Shown here: positions 34,305 through 43,563 of the stretch, in pieces
Layout: every line of letters begins with the position of its first letter
How positions within the stretch are numbered: the first letter of the stretch is position 1
From: Desulfonatronum thiodismutans
Lineage (GTDB): Bacteria; Desulfobacterota; Desulfovibrionia; Desulfovibrionales; Desulfonatronaceae
Reading direction: 5' to 3'
Length of the DNA: 64,000 nt
Assembly (NCBI RefSeq): GCF_000717475.1
Contig: NZ_JPIK01000005.1
Span: 352,809-416,808 of the forward strand
Program-made: the position numbers and the translations under genes
Notes under the pieces: model-generated
What the model saw: the letters and a program-made list of their open reading frames with translations, nothing else
Databases searched by the model: none
What the model was told of the DNA's origin: nothing

Positions 34305-34895
34305 ATGATGGAAGAAAAGAAAGGGGGAACGAGTGCGGGCGGAGTAGTTCTGCCGTTCCTGTTGGGGTTTGTGGCCGCGTTGGCCTTCGGGTGGTGGGGA
34401 GTTCCGCAGCTGTTATACAGTAAGAAGACTCAGCCACTTGTTTTTACACACCAAAACCACATTGAACTGTATGGAATGAGCTGTGACGACTGTCACTCAT
34501 TTCGGCGTGACGGTTCCTTTTCGGGCTTGCCCGGCAACGCCAAATGCGGTGAATGTCACTCTTTCCCCTTGGGAGATCACCCGGATGAAATCAAATTCGT
34601 GGAAGAGTACTACGAAAAGGGGATTGAGGTTCCGTGGCTGGTTTATCAGTACCAACCGGACAATGTCTTTTTCTCCCACGCCGCGCACAGAGAGTATGAC
34701 TGCGCCACCGCCGGTTGCCATCCGGACGTGGGCAGTTCCAACGAGTTGCCGGTCTACTATGAAAACCGCTTGACCAAGTACAGTCGGGATACGATGAAGA
34801 TGAAGGACTGTGAACGGTGTCACGCCACGGTAGCCGCCCAGGAGCCCGAGCGGTTCGCTGGTGCTCCCAATGCCTGCCAGATCTGTCATAAATAG
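34305..34895 (+). CDS. qrcA: Qrc complex multihaem cytochrome c subunit QrcA
   Basis: Periplasm-facing cytochrome c, 196 residues, that accepts electrons from the type I cytochrome c3 pool. One N-terminal membrane anchor (about 14-33) is followed by haem motifs CDDCH, CGECH, CERCH and CQICH plus a longer CATAGCH (four intervening residues), so five attachment sites are visible; characterised QrcA is hexahaem. Histidines in VFTHQNH and FFSHAAH could serve as distal ligands. GAGG precedes the ATG. It heads an operon with qrcB, qrcC and qrcD. Confidence 0.93.
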   Translation: MMEEKKGGTSAGGVVLPFLLGFVAALAFGWWGVPQLLYSKKTQPLVFTHQNHIELYGMSCDDCHSFRRDGSFSGLPGNAKCGECHSFPLGDHPDEIKFVEEYYEKGIEVPWLVYQYQPDNVFFSHAAHREYDCATAGCHPDVGSSNELPVYYENRLTKYSRDTMKMKDCERCHATVAAQEPERFAGAPNACQICHK

Positions 34896-34911
34896 AGAGG
34901 GGTGATATAAA

Positions 34912-37071
34912 ATGGCACTTAATCGGAGAAGTTTTCTCACGTTTGCTGCCGGGGGTGTCGCGGGAACCCTGTTCACCCCGGTGATTTGGAAATCCATCGA
35001 CGACACGGCCATCTGGACCCAGAACTGGCCGTGGATTCCCCGGCTGGAGTATGGACCGCGGGCCTATGCCGCGACCACCTGCAAGCTCTGCCCCGCCGGT
35101 TGCGGCCTGAACATTCGCACCGCTGGCGGCCGTCCGGTGGCCGCTGAAGGGCGGACCGACCATCCGCTGAGCCAGGGCGGAATCTGTCCCTTGGGCGCGG
35201 CTGCCGTACAGCTGCTGTACGCTCCGGCCCGGATCAAAGGGCCGATGCAGAAGCAGGCCGACGGAACGCATCAGCCCATTTCCTGGGACCAGGCCGAGGC
35301 CTTGCTCAAGGAAAAGCTGGCCGAGCAGAAAGGCAAGAAGGACGCCGTGGTCTGCGTCAGCGGGGATGAGAACGGGACCATCAACGAACTCTTCTCCGCC
35401 TTGCTGGGTGGTCTGGGTTCTGACGGATGCTTCCTGATGCCCGGCGAACAGCTCGTGGCCTCCAAGGTCCTTAGGGAAGGAAATATCGGCTACGATTTCG
35501 AAAACGCGGATTTCATTCTGGCCTTCGGCGCGGACCTGCTGGACAGCTGGGGCACCGCCGTGCGGAACAAGAAGGCTTACGGCGCGGCGCATCCCGTAGG
35601 CGAGGACGCCTCCGCGGAATACGTCTACGTCGGGCCAACGCAGAACGTCACGGGCGGCGCGGCCGACCAGTGGATCTCCGTTGCTCCGGGCATGGAGGGC
35701 GTTCTGGCTCTGGGCATCGCCTACCATCTCCTGCAGGGCGGGATGACAGCTCCCCAGGCCCATGACTTTTTTGCCTATCGCAATTTCGTCATCAATCGCT
35801 ACACCCCGGAATACGTCGAACGCCTGACCGGCGTGGCACCGGAGCAGGTTGCCGAATTGGCCCGGAAACTGCGCGCCGCGGACAAGCCGCTGGTTATCCC
35901 AGGGTCCTCCATCGCCCAGGGCGGCGGCGTGTTCAACTTCGCCGCGGCCTTAAGCCTGAACATGCTGTTCGACAACGTCAACTCCGTCGGTGGGATTCAA
36001 GTCCTGCCGGATCTGCCCAAGGTGGTTGAAGGAGCCAAGGCCCCGGCCCTGGTTCGCGCCAAGGATCTGGTCGCTTATGTTCAGGGCGTGGCCGAGGGCA
36101 AAGTGAGCAAGCCGGGCGTCTATCTGGTCTACGAAGCCAATCCGCTCTTTGCCCTGCCGCAGCCCGACGTGGCGGCCAAGGCCTTCGACGGCGCCTATCT
36201 GGTCAGCTTCAGCACGTTCTATGATGAAACTGCCGCTCAGGCGGATCTGCTGCTGCCCACGCCGACCTTCATCGAGCGGTTGGACGACGTCCAGACGCCT
36301 TACGGCTCCGGTTTCGCCAGCTACAGCCTGACGCGTCCCGTAATCCGCCAGCCCATTTTCGACACCAAGCCCACGGGTGATGTCTTATTGAGCGTGGCCA
36401 AGGCTCTGGACATCGATCTTGGATACGATTCCTTCGACAAGGTCCTGGAGGCCAAGGTCGCCGCTCTGAGCGAGCTGGAAGGCTTCTTCACGGACAAGGT
36501 TCAGCCTTGGGAGGCCAGAGCCGGCAAGGCTCCCGCCGCGGCTTCGGGCAATTTGTGGCGGAATATTTCCCGGGGCTCGTTTTGGGCTTCCATCCAGGAA
36601 CCCTTCCCCACCGCCATGCAGCTCGGCTCTACGATCATTTCCCAGACCGCTCCCCCGGACGCCGAGGACTGGACCTTCCCGGTCAGCCTGGCGGCAATGG
36701 ACAGCCGGACCTACGGTTCCAGGCACATTGCCATCCCGCCCTTTTGCCTGCCGCTTTTGGGCGAACAGGAAATCCAGGGCGATGTGTTCTACGTCTGGAT
36801 GAACTCCGCCACGGCCCGCGCCTACGGTTTGCAAGCCGAGGACAAGGTCAAGCTGACCGGCCCCAACGGCTCCTGTTTGGCCAAAGTGCGCATCTTCGAG
36901 GGCGTGGGCCGGAACATGGTCGCCGCTCCGCTGGGATTCGGCCACACGGCTTGGGACAAGTTCAGCCGGAACAAGGGAGACAACATCTACAAAGTGTTGA
37001 CGGTACGTACCGAACCGGGGAGCAATCTGGCCGTCTGGGCCGATTCCCGTGTGCGCATCGCCAAAGCCTAA
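34912..37071 (+). CDS. qrcB: Qrc complex molybdopterin-oxidoreductase-family subunit QrcB
   Basis: Large periplasmic subunit of 719 residues belonging to the DMSO-reductase family but, in the characterised complex, lacking Mo or W. The N terminus has a twin-arginine signal (NRRSFLTF) and an Fe-S motif at Cys57, Cys60, Cys64 and Cys92 (TCKLCPAGC and GICPLG). The rest follows the family fold, ending with a C-terminal dinucleotide-domain segment (YGLQAEDKVKLTGPNG). It starts 16 bases after qrcA and ends 15 bases before qrcC. Confidence 0.93.
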   Translation: MALNRRSFLTFAAGGVAGTLFTPVIWKSIDDTAIWTQNWPWIPRLEYGPRAYAATTCKLCPAGCGLNIRTAGGRPVAAEGRTDHPLSQGGICPLGAAAVQLLYAPARIKGPMQKQADGTHQPISWDQAEALLKEKLAEQKGKKDAVVCVSGDENGTINELFSALLGGLGSDGCFLMPGEQLVASKVLREGNIGYDFENADFILAFGADLLDSWGTAVRNKKAYGAAHPVGEDASAEYVYVGPTQNVTGGAADQWISVAPGMEGVLALGIAYHLLQGGMTAPQAHDFFAYRNFVINRYTPEYVERLTGVAPEQVAELARKLRAADKPLVIPGSSIAQGGGVFNFAAALSLNMLFDNVNSVGGIQVLPDLPKVVEGAKAPALVRAKDLVAYVQGVAEGKVSKPGVYLVYEANPLFALPQPDVAAKAFDGAYLVSFSTFYDETAAQADLLLPTPTFIERLDDVQTPYGSGFASYSLTRPVIRQPIFDTKPTGDVLLSVAKALDIDLGYDSFDKVLEAKVAALSELEGFFTDKVQPWEARAGKAPAAASGNLWRNISRGSFWASIQEPFPTAMQLGSTIISQTAPPDAEDWTFPVSLAAMDSRTYGSRHIAIPPFCLPLLGEQEIQGDVFYVWMNSATARAYGLQAEDKVKLTGPNGSCLAKVRIFEGVGRNMVAAPLGFGHTAWDKFSRNKGDNIYKVLTVRTEPGSNLAVWADSRVRIAKA

Positions 37072-37086
37072 AGGAAGGTTGAGCAT

Positions 37087-37860
37087 ATGGTTTTGTATCT
37101 CAAGGAATTCAAAATCAAGTGGGGAATGGTCATCGACCTGGACCGCTGCACCGGCTGTGGGGCCTGCATGGTCGCCTGCCAGGCGGAAAACAACATTGCC
37201 CCGCCGGTGGACGCCTCGGACAAGCGTTATAGTCTGACCTGGATGTTGGTCTACCAGCTCTCCAACAAGCAGCCCTATCCGAATCACGACGTGGCCTACA
37301 TGCCCCGCCCGTGTTTGCAGTGCGGAAAACCGAACTGCGTGCCGGTCTGCCCGGTCATCGCCACGGACAAGAACCAGGAAGGCGGGATCGTCAGCCAGGT
37401 CAACGCCCGGTGCATCGGCTGCCGGTACTGCATGGCCGCCTGCCCCTACCATGCCCGGTACTTCAACTGGCAAGATCCGGTCTGGCCTGAAGGCATGGAA
37501 AAGACCCTCACTCCCGACGTCTCCACCCGGCCCCGGGGCGTGGTGGAAAAGTGTCTGTTCTGTCACCATCGCTATATGTACGCCAGGGACAAAGCTCGGA
37601 TCGAGGGGCGCGACCCCAACGCCCTGAACGAAGGCGATTACATCCCGGCCTGCGTGGAGATGTGTCCCACCGGGGCCATGGTTTTCGGCGACCTGGAGAA
37701 TCCGGAGCACAAGGTCCACAAGCTTTCCAAAAGTCCGTATGCGTTTCGGCTGTTGGAGCGCCTGAACACCAAGCCCCAGGTCTATTACTACAGCAAGCGG
37801 GAATGGGTTCGGAAGCAGGGCGACAACTACCTTGAACATGAAACGGTCGGAGGGGTCTAG
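37087..37860 (+). CDS. qrcC: Qrc complex iron-sulfur subunit QrcC
   Basis: Ferredoxin-like electron-transfer subunit of 257 residues with four cysteine clusters: CTGCGACMVAC near 21-31, CLQCGKPNCVPVCP near 77-90, CIGCRYCMAACP near 111-122, and CLFC with a later CVEMCP. It passes electrons from QrcA/B to the membrane subunit. It has no signal peptide, as expected for export with the Tat-dependent QrcB. AAGGAAGG precedes the ATG. It is followed after three bases by qrcD. Confidence 0.94.
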   Translation: MVLYLKEFKIKWGMVIDLDRCTGCGACMVACQAENNIAPPVDASDKRYSLTWMLVYQLSNKQPYPNHDVAYMPRPCLQCGKPNCVPVCPVIATDKNQEGGIVSQVNARCIGCRYCMAACPYHARYFNWQDPVWPEGMEKTLTPDVSTRPRGVVEKCLFCHHRYMYARDKARIEGRDPNALNEGDYIPACVEMCPTGAMVFGDLENPEHKVHKLSKSPYAFRLLERLNTKPQVYYYSKREWVRKQGDNYLEHETVGGV

Positions 37861-37863
37861 ACC

Positions 37864-39099
37864 ATGAGTGATAAAGAATTGTGGCCCGAAGGGGTCCAGC
37901 GTTGCTCCTTGAAGCTGTTCATTGCCTGGCTGGCGGTCATTTTCGCCGTACTGGCCTGGGGCGTTTACGCCGCCTACGTGGTCTGGGCCGGCGGATTGAT
38001 CGTCACGGGCATGGACAACTACTTCGCCTTTGGCTTGTACATCATCTTCGACCTCGCCGTGATCGCCCTCGGAGCCGGAGCCTTTTTCAGCGGGCTCCTG
38101 TATTACTTGGTGCGGGTCGAAGGCCTGAAGAACATCATCAACCTGGCGGTGATCATCGGCTTCATTTGCTACTCCGGCGCGTTGCTGATCCTGACCCTGG
38201 AAGTCGGCCAGCCGCTCAGGGCCTGGTTCGGTTTCTGGCACCCCAACGTCCATTCCATGCTCACGGAAGTAATCTTTTGCATCACCTGCTACATGCTGGT
38301 GCTGACCATCGAGTTCATTCCGATCATTCTGGAGAACCGCAAGCTGAACAAGATCAAGTTCCTGCATCACATGGCCCACAATTTCCACGTGATCATGCCC
38401 TTGTTCGCCGGCGTCGGGGCCTTCCTGTCCTTCTTCCACCAGGGCTCCCTGGGCGGCATGTACGGCGTGCTGTTCTCCCGGCCCTACGCCTTTCGAGAAG
38501 GCTTCTTCATCTGGCCCTGGACCTTCTTCCTGTTCATCCTTTCCGCCGTGGCCTCAGGACCGGGCTTCACCATGCTGGTCGCCACGCTGATGGAAAAGAT
38601 GACCGGCCGCAAGCTGGTGGACTTCAGCGTCAAGGCCCTCATGGGCAAGATTTCCGGTACCATGCTGGCCATCTATTTGGTCTTCAAGTATCTGGACACG
38701 TGGGCCTGGGCCACTGGCATCCTGCCCCGGTCCGGTTTAACCTTCAGTGAAGTGTTCTACGGCGTGGCCTACGGCAAATGGCTGCTGTTCTCTGAATTGG
38801 TCGTTTTCGGCCTGTTCCCCGCTGTCCTGCTGCTCTACTCCAAGACCCGCAATACGCCTTGGATACTCTACTCCGCGTGCACCATGGTTGGTATTGGGGT
38901 GATTATCAACCGTTACGTCCAAACTGCCCAAACTCTGGCCCACCCGGTCATGCCTTTCGACCGCTGGTACGTCTATGTGCCGACATGGGCGGAATGGGCT
39001 CCTTCGTTGGCGGTCATCGCCTACGGCGCACTAATCCTAAGCTTGGCTTACCGCTACCTTCCGGTCTTCCCGCAGGAGCGGAAGCTGAATCAGGCCTAA
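37864..39099 (+). CDS. qrcD: Qrc complex NrfD-like menaquinone-interacting membrane subunit QrcD
   Basis: Integral membrane protein of 411 residues with about ten hydrophobic helices, of the NrfD/PsrC family, that binds and reduces menaquinone. Typical elements are MDNYFAFGLYIIFDLAVIAL, VEVGQ-like LTLEVGQPLRAWFGFWHPN, and the PFDRWYVYVPTWAEWAPS segment near the C terminus. The start is three bases past the qrcC stop. A strong terminator follows at 39123. Confidence 0.94.
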   Translation: MSDKELWPEGVQRCSLKLFIAWLAVIFAVLAWGVYAAYVVWAGGLIVTGMDNYFAFGLYIIFDLAVIALGAGAFFSGLLYYLVRVEGLKNIINLAVIIGFICYSGALLILTLEVGQPLRAWFGFWHPNVHSMLTEVIFCITCYMLVLTIEFIPIILENRKLNKIKFLHHMAHNFHVIMPLFAGVGAFLSFFHQGSLGGMYGVLFSRPYAFREGFFIWPWTFFLFILSAVASGPGFTMLVATLMEKMTGRKLVDFSVKALMGKISGTMLAIYLVFKYLDTWAWATGILPRSGLTFSEVFYGVAYGKWLLFSELVVFGLFPAVLLLYSKTRNTPWILYSACTMVGIGVIINRYVQTAQTLAHPVMPFDRWYVYVPTWAEWAPSLAVIAYGALILSLAYRYLPVFPQERKLNQA

Positions 39100-39114
39100 G
39101 AACCACTGAGGCTT

Positions 39115-39159
39115 TGAAAAAGAAAGCGCCCCTTTCCGTGAGGAGAGGGGCGCTTTTTT
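39115..39159 (+). terminator. bidirectional rho-independent terminator after qrcD
   Basis: An 11-bp perfect stem (AAAGCGCCCCT at 39123-39133 with AGGGGCGCTTT at 39146-39156) is followed on the plus strand by a T run to 39159; on the minus strand the A-rich left flank gives TTTCTTTTTC. It separates qrcD from the convergent dihydropyrimidinase gene and can serve both. Confidence 0.85.
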
Positions 39160-39232
39160 ACGTCTGGAGCTTGAAAGGGTTTCGGCGGAGCAGAGGAGGT
39201 ATGCGAGTTCGGAAAGGGAGGCCCCTTTGTCG

Positions 39233-40648
39233 TTACTTCTCCAGCAAGTCTCGAAGGGAGTTGAATCCAGGTAAAAAAGTCGGTCGGGGAATGTGCCGGC
39301 CGATGCCCGGTTCGGCGCTGACGAGGCCTTCGCGAAACACCTCGCGTCCCGCCAGGTAAGTGGCCACCGGCCCACCGCGAAAGGTCATGCCCTCGAACAC
39401 GCTATAGTCCACGGCATGGTGATGGGTCTTGGCGCTGACCGTATGTTCGACCTTCGGATCCCAGAGCACGATGTCCGCGTCCGCGTCGGGGAGGATGCAG
39501 CCTTTGCGCGGGTAAATGTTGAACAGCCGGGCCGCGTTGGTGGAGGTCACGGCCACGAATTGCTCCGGTGTCAGGCGACCCTGAGCCACGCCGCCGTCCC
39601 AGACCACCCGCATCCGATCCTCCAGTCCCGGCGTGCCGCTGGGCAGTTTGGAGAAATCGCCGAGTCCCCCGGAGCGCTGGGCGTCCGTAAAGGCGCAGTT
39701 GTCGCTGGCCGTCACCTGGATGACCCCGGTTGCCAGCCCGTTCCACAGGGCTTCTCGATCCTGTTTTGGCCGGAACGGCGGGCTCATCACGAAGCGGGCC
39801 GCGGCTTGGGCGTCATCCTGCTCGTAAACTGACGCGTCCACGGCAAGATGGCCGCCCAGGCATTCCGCGAACACGGGCAGGCCGCGGGCCCGGGCCGCGA
39901 CCACCGCGTCCAGGGCCTGGGCGCAGGAAAGATGGACCACATACAATGGCACGTCCGCGGCCTCAGCCACGGCGATGGCCCGCCAGGTGGCGTCGGCTTC
40001 GCCGGACTGGGGGTGGGAAAGATGGTGCCCCCGTGGGTGGGTCACGCCCTGGGCCAGGAGCTTGCGTTGCAGAAAGGGGATGATCTCGGCATTTTCGGCA
40101 TGCACGGTGCACAGGCAGCCCAGTTCCCCGGCGCGGGCAAAGCTGTCCGGCATCTGCTCCGGGTCGAGCATCACCGTGCCTTTGTAAGCCATGTAGTGCT
40201 TGAAGGAATTGACCCCACTCTCCCTGGCCAGTACGCCCATTTCCTGGGCAACACTCGCGTCGAACCAGGTCACGGCCACGTGGAAGGAGTAGTCGCAGGT
40301 GGCGGTGCGGGCCAGGTCCATCCATTGGTCGAAGGCATTGAGCAGGGATTGCCCCTGACGAGGGATGACAAAGTCGATGACCGTCGTAGTCCCCCCGGCC
40401 AGGGCGGCCCGTCCGCCCTGTTCAAAATCGTCAGCAGTGCGGGTTCCGGCAATGGGCATGTCCAGGTGGGTGTGCGGGTCGATGCCGCCGGGCAGGGCCA
40501 GCAGACCGTCGGCGTCCACGATGCGGGTGCCGGAAGGGATGTCCAGGTCACGCCCCACGTCGAGAATCTTTCCGTGGGAAACGAGGATCTCAGCCCTGGC
40601 GGAGTGGTCGGCGTTGACCACGGTTGCTCCTCGGATCATGAGCTGCAT
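39233..40648 (-). CDS. hydA: dihydropyrimidinase / D-hydantoinase
   Basis: Cyclic-amide hydrolase of 471 residues opening dihydropyrimidine or hydantoin rings. The binuclear zinc site is complete: DPHTHLD near residues 57-63, the carbamylated Lys in SFKHYMAYKG, HAENAE, VVHLSCA and ASDNCAFT. The ATG at 40648 has GGAGG directly upstream; five extra in-frame codons precede it. The gene is divergent, 65 bases from the MocA-like gene, and stands at the edge of the molybdenum hydroxylase block, matching a role in base degradation. Confidence 0.92.
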   Translation of the reverse strand: MQLMIRGATVVNADHSARAEILVSHGKILDVGRDLDIPSGTRIVDADGLLALPGGIDPHTHLDMPIAGTRTADDFEQGGRAALAGGTTTVIDFVIPRQGQSLLNAFDQWMDLARTATCDYSFHVAVTWFDASVAQEMGVLARESGVNSFKHYMAYKGTVMLDPEQMPDSFARAGELGCLCTVHAENAEIIPFLQRKLLAQGVTHPRGHHLSHPQSGEADATWRAIAVAEAADVPLYVVHLSCAQALDAVVAARARGLPVFAECLGGHLAVDASVYEQDDAQAAARFVMSPPFRPKQDREALWNGLATGVIQVTASDNCAFTDAQRSGGLGDFSKLPSGTPGLEDRMRVVWDGGVAQGRLTPEQFVAVTSTNAARLFNIYPRKGCILPDADADIVLWDPKVEHTVSAKTHHHAVDYSVFEGMTFRGGPVATYLAGREVFREGLVSAEPGIGRHIPRPTFLPGFNSLRDLLEK

Positions 40649-40713
40649 GCTGCCTCCGTGCAAAATGGTGAGGGGTGGGGAATGAAATACTGTTGGGTTG
40701 GCAAGGATCGCGA

Positions 40714-41379
40714 ATGAACAAGATAGCCGGCTTGATCCTGGCGGCCGGGGCCGGTCGGCGGATGGGCGGCGGGCTTGGGGGCAAGCTGTTGCTGCCGTAC
40801 CGCGGCGAGCCGCTGGTGGTCCATGTGCTCCGTAAAGCCTTGGCGGTCTGCGATCCGGTGGTGGTCGTGACCGGCTGTAACGCCGCCGAGGTGGGCCACG
40901 CCCTGAAGGACGTGGATAGCACCTTGCGGATCATCCAGGCAACTGACTGGAACCGCGGCCAAGCTCGGAGCCTGCGGGCGGGGCTGGCCGGACTAGACGA
41001 CGTGGAAAAGAAAGAGGGGGGCGACATGCTCGGAGCGCTGGTCTTGCTGGGCGATCAACCTCTGGTGCGGTTGGAAACCTTAACGGCCTTGGCCGAGGCG
41101 TTTCGAGGCGATCCGCGATCCTTTGTCGCACCGCGGTATGATGGGCGACGGGGCAACCCGGTCTGCATCCCCAGGGCATGGTTCCCACGGGTCATGACTC
41201 TGGATGGAGACGTCGGAGCACGTGCGCTTCTGGATCATTCGGATGCGTGTCTGCATCTGGTGGACGTGGAGGATGCCGGGGTGTTGCGGGACGTGGACAC
41301 GGTCGAAGACTACCAGGCGCTTTTGAACAGCCGGGATTCAACCCTAGTCCACGGGCCGCAGCCACCCCTCGTTGACTGA
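40714..41379 (+). CDS. mocA: MocA-like molybdenum cofactor cytidylyltransferase
   Basis: NTP-transferase of 221 residues expected to convert molybdopterin to its CMP or related dinucleotide for xanthine-oxidase-family enzymes. It shows LILAAGAGRRMGGG near 6-19 with the following Lys (GGKLLLPY), VVTGCNAAEV, ALVLLGDQPLVR and PRYDGRRGNPV. AAGGA precedes the ATG at 40714. Its last 36 bases overlap, tail to tail, the end of yqeC, so the two transcripts are antisense at their 3' ends. Confidence 0.9.
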   Translation: MNKIAGLILAAGAGRRMGGGLGGKLLLPYRGEPLVVHVLRKALAVCDPVVVVTGCNAAEVGHALKDVDSTLRIIQATDWNRGQARSLRAGLAGLDDVEKKEGGDMLGALVLLGDQPLVRLETLTALAEAFRGDPRSFVAPRYDGRRGNPVCIPRAWFPRVMTLDGDVGARALLDHSDACLHLVDVEDAGVLRDVDTVEDYQALLNSRDSTLVHGPQPPLVD

Positions 41380-42120
41380 CCCCGCGAACCATTGCATCGC
41401 GAATCCCGATCCGTCCTGATGCGCCGCTCCGACGAGTCGTCGAGCCTGGGCCAGCATGTTCCATGCAGCCTCACCGACCCTGTCCATCTTGTTGACGAAG
41501 AGGATGCGCCGACACGGGGATGGCGGGGTGCTTTTGAACAACCCTTGGGGATGCGTTACCAGGCGGGCCAGGGCGTGGGCATCCACGGAGCCGGCGGGAT
41601 GCGCGTCACTGATCGCGGCCAGTCGCTCGGGGCGAAAAGCATGCGTCTCGTCCATGGGTGCGCCTAACGCCTCAGCGCCCACGACGCCGATCACCTTGTT
41701 CGTGGAGCGAGGAATAACGGGCTCATGGCCCGCCGGGGCCTTGATCGATTTGCCGCGTGCGCCGTCGGCCTCCACGAAGATGCGGTCGGCCAGGCTGGAG
41801 GCGGCCAGGAGGTCCACGGCTTCGGGAGCAAGGCCGATGAGTTTGCCTGTGGTGGGATCCCGGTCCCGGACCAGGGTCAGGGACCGGTTGCGGGAGAGTC
41901 GGGTTTGGATCAAGGGAAGCGACGTCTTTCGTCCATCCCAAAAAAAAGGGTTATCCGTATCGCCAGCCAGCTTGGTGGTTGTGGTCCGGATCACGGTTTG
42001 GCCCGAGGCCACGGCATGGGCGGCCATGGACTGCATCAGGCTGGTCTTGCCGCCCGCGCCCACCAGAGCAACGACCGTTGCGTCCGGCAGGTAGAGTTCG
42101 TCCGGTGCGGTTGGGATCAA
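41344..42120 (-). CDS. yqeC: YqeC-type selenium-dependent molybdenum hydroxylase accessory protein
   Basis: P-loop protein of about 258 residues of the YqeC family, linked genetically to maturation of selenium-dependent molybdenum hydroxylases. [13 protein letters not shown] is the nucleotide-binding loop, followed by [21 protein letters not shown] (family signature) and [13 protein letters not shown]. No ATG is available at the right place; a TTG at 42120 overlapping the XdhC stop as TTGA is the most plausible start. Cofactor or selenium handling is inferred from gene association. Confidence 0.85.
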   Translation of the reverse strand: MIPTAPDELYLPDATVVALVGAGGKTSLMQSMAAHAVASGQTVIRTTTTKLAGDTDNPFFWDGRKTSLPLIQTRLSRNRSLTLVRDRDPTTGKLIGLAPEAVDLLAASSLADRIFVEADGARGKSIKAPAGHEPVIPRSTNKVIGVVGAEALGAPMDETHAFRPERLAAISDAHPAGSVDAHALARLVTHPQGLFKSTPPSPCRRILFVNKMDRVGEAAWNMLAQARRLVGAAHQDGSGFAMQWFAGSVNEGWLRPVD

Positions 42121-42632
42121 GGTGGCGATGACTTGGTGAGATCTTGTGCTGAGGCGGGCTGGCCGAGGGATTGGCGCACGGCCTGAACAATGGTGTCGTA
42201 GCCCGTGCAGCGGCAGAGGTTTCCGGCATGGGCCCGCCGGATGTCTTCCGGAGTGATGTCCTCCGGATTGCGGAACTTGTCGCGGCAGGCCTCCACAAAG
42301 GCGGTGGTGGTCATGATCAGCCCCGGGGTGCAGAACCCGCACTGCACGGCCCCGGCATCCACGTAGGCTTGCTGGACCGGGGAAAGTTGGCCGTTTTTCA
42401 CCTCCCCCTCCACTGTGCGGATGCGTTTGCCGTGAACCCAGGTCGCCAGATACAGGCAGGCGTTCACGGCCACGTCGTCCACCAGCACGGTGCAGGCCCC
42501 GCACTCGCCCATGCCACAGCCTTGTTTGACGCTGGTCAGGCCCTGGTCCCGGAGCATATCCAGGAGTGAGGCCCGGGGATCGATGGTCAGTTCGTAGGGG
42601 CGATCATTAATGGAGCAGGAGATGGTCAGCAT
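42117..42632 (-). CDS. molybdenum hydroxylase [2Fe-2S] subunit (XdhC type)
   Basis: Small subunit of 171 residues with two [2Fe-2S] clusters, passing electrons from the Mo site to FAD. Plant-type cluster motif [13 protein letters not shown] near 40-52 plus a later Cys, then the helical cluster CGFCTPG and CRCTGYD. It is the fourth gene in the yqeB-xdhA-xdhB-xdhC-yqeC run, 14 bases after the FAD subunit gene. Confidence 0.92.
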   Translation of the reverse strand: MLTISCSINDRPYELTIDPRASLLDMLRDQGLTSVKQGCGMGECGACTVLVDDVAVNACLYLATWVHGKRIRTVEGEVKNGQLSPVQQAYVDAGAVQCGFCTPGLIMTTTAFVEACRDKFRNPEDITPEDIRRAHAGNLCRCTGYDTIVQAVRQSLGQPASAQDLTKSSPP

Positions 42633-42646
42633 GTCCGGACCTCGAA

Positions 42647-43552
42647 TTATTTGGCGACGTGTTTGGCGACGTGCATGGCAAAGCGCTCCGCGGCGGTGCG
42701 GATCATTCTTCCGGCCAGGGTGCGGATGATATGCATCCGGAAATCTCCTGCCGCCCGCCAGGAAGTGCGGGGGGAGACATCCTGTTCCAGGGCCGCGACA
42801 GCGGCCTGAATGGCCTCATTCAGAGGCAGGCCCATGGCCGCGGCCTCGGCCGAAGGGCAGCGCACCGGGGTGGGCGCGGCCACGGTGAAGGCCAGACGCA
42901 GCTCGTCCACGATTCCATCGGGCCGTCCGTCCCGCAGGCGGACGCCCGCGCCGCAGCCAATGGTGGCGATGTCCATGGCCTGGCGCATGGAATACTTGAC
43001 GTAGGCCGTGCCCAGGCCCTGGCCCTGACCCGGTTCGGGCTTGACCCGGACCGAGCGCAGGATTTCCCCTTGACGCAGCTCCACCCGGCCCGGGCCGAGG
43101 TGAAACCCGCGCAGGGGGATCATCCGTTTGCCCTCCGGGCCGATCAGGTCCAGGTGGGCGTTGAGGATCAAAAGTGGGGCCGCGGAATCCGCGCAGGCTG
43201 AGCCGTTGCAGATGTTCCCGCCTATGGTGGCCGTGTTGCGGATCTGCGGCCCGGCCACCCAGCCCGCGGCCTCAATGAGCACCGGGGCCAGGCGGGCCGC
43301 CAGGGGCGAGGCCATCAGCACGGCAAAGGTCGTGCCCGAGCCGATGCGCAGTTCGCCACGGTCCTCGGTGATGCCCTCCAGCTCCGGCAGGCCGTGGATG
43401 TCCACGATCTTGGCGTAGTCCTTGTGCCCTTCCCGCAGCCGGACCAGAATGTCCGTCCCTCCGGCCATGGGCCGGGCGAACGGATTCGCGGCCAGCAGCT
43501 CCACGGCCTCGGTCAGGCTTTGGGCGCGATGATAGGATTCAAAGGCGTACAT
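42647..43552 (-). CDS. molybdenum hydroxylase FAD-binding subunit (XdhB type)
   Basis: Medium subunit of 301 residues with a PCMH-type FAD domain: [14 protein letters not shown] near 27-40, the [20 protein letters not shown] pattern near 112-131 and a CO-dehydrogenase flavoprotein C-terminal domain. It follows the large subunit after 11 bases and should complete an XdhABC heterotrimer reacting with NAD+ or another acceptor. Confidence 0.92.
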   Translation of the reverse strand: MYAFESYHRAQSLTEAVELLAANPFARPMAGGTDILVRLREGHKDYAKIVDIHGLPELEGITEDRGELRIGSGTTFAVLMASPLAARLAPVLIEAAGWVAGPQIRNTATIGGNICNGSACADSAAPLLILNAHLDLIGPEGKRMIPLRGFHLGPGRVELRQGEILRSVRVKPEPGQGQGLGTAYVKYSMRQAMDIATIGCGAGVRLRDGRPDGIVDELRLAFTVAAPTPVRCPSAEAAAMGLPLNEAIQAAVAALEQDVSPRTSWRAAGDFRMHIIRTLAGRMIRTAAERFAMHVAKHVAK

Positions 43553-43563
43553 GGCGGATGTCC

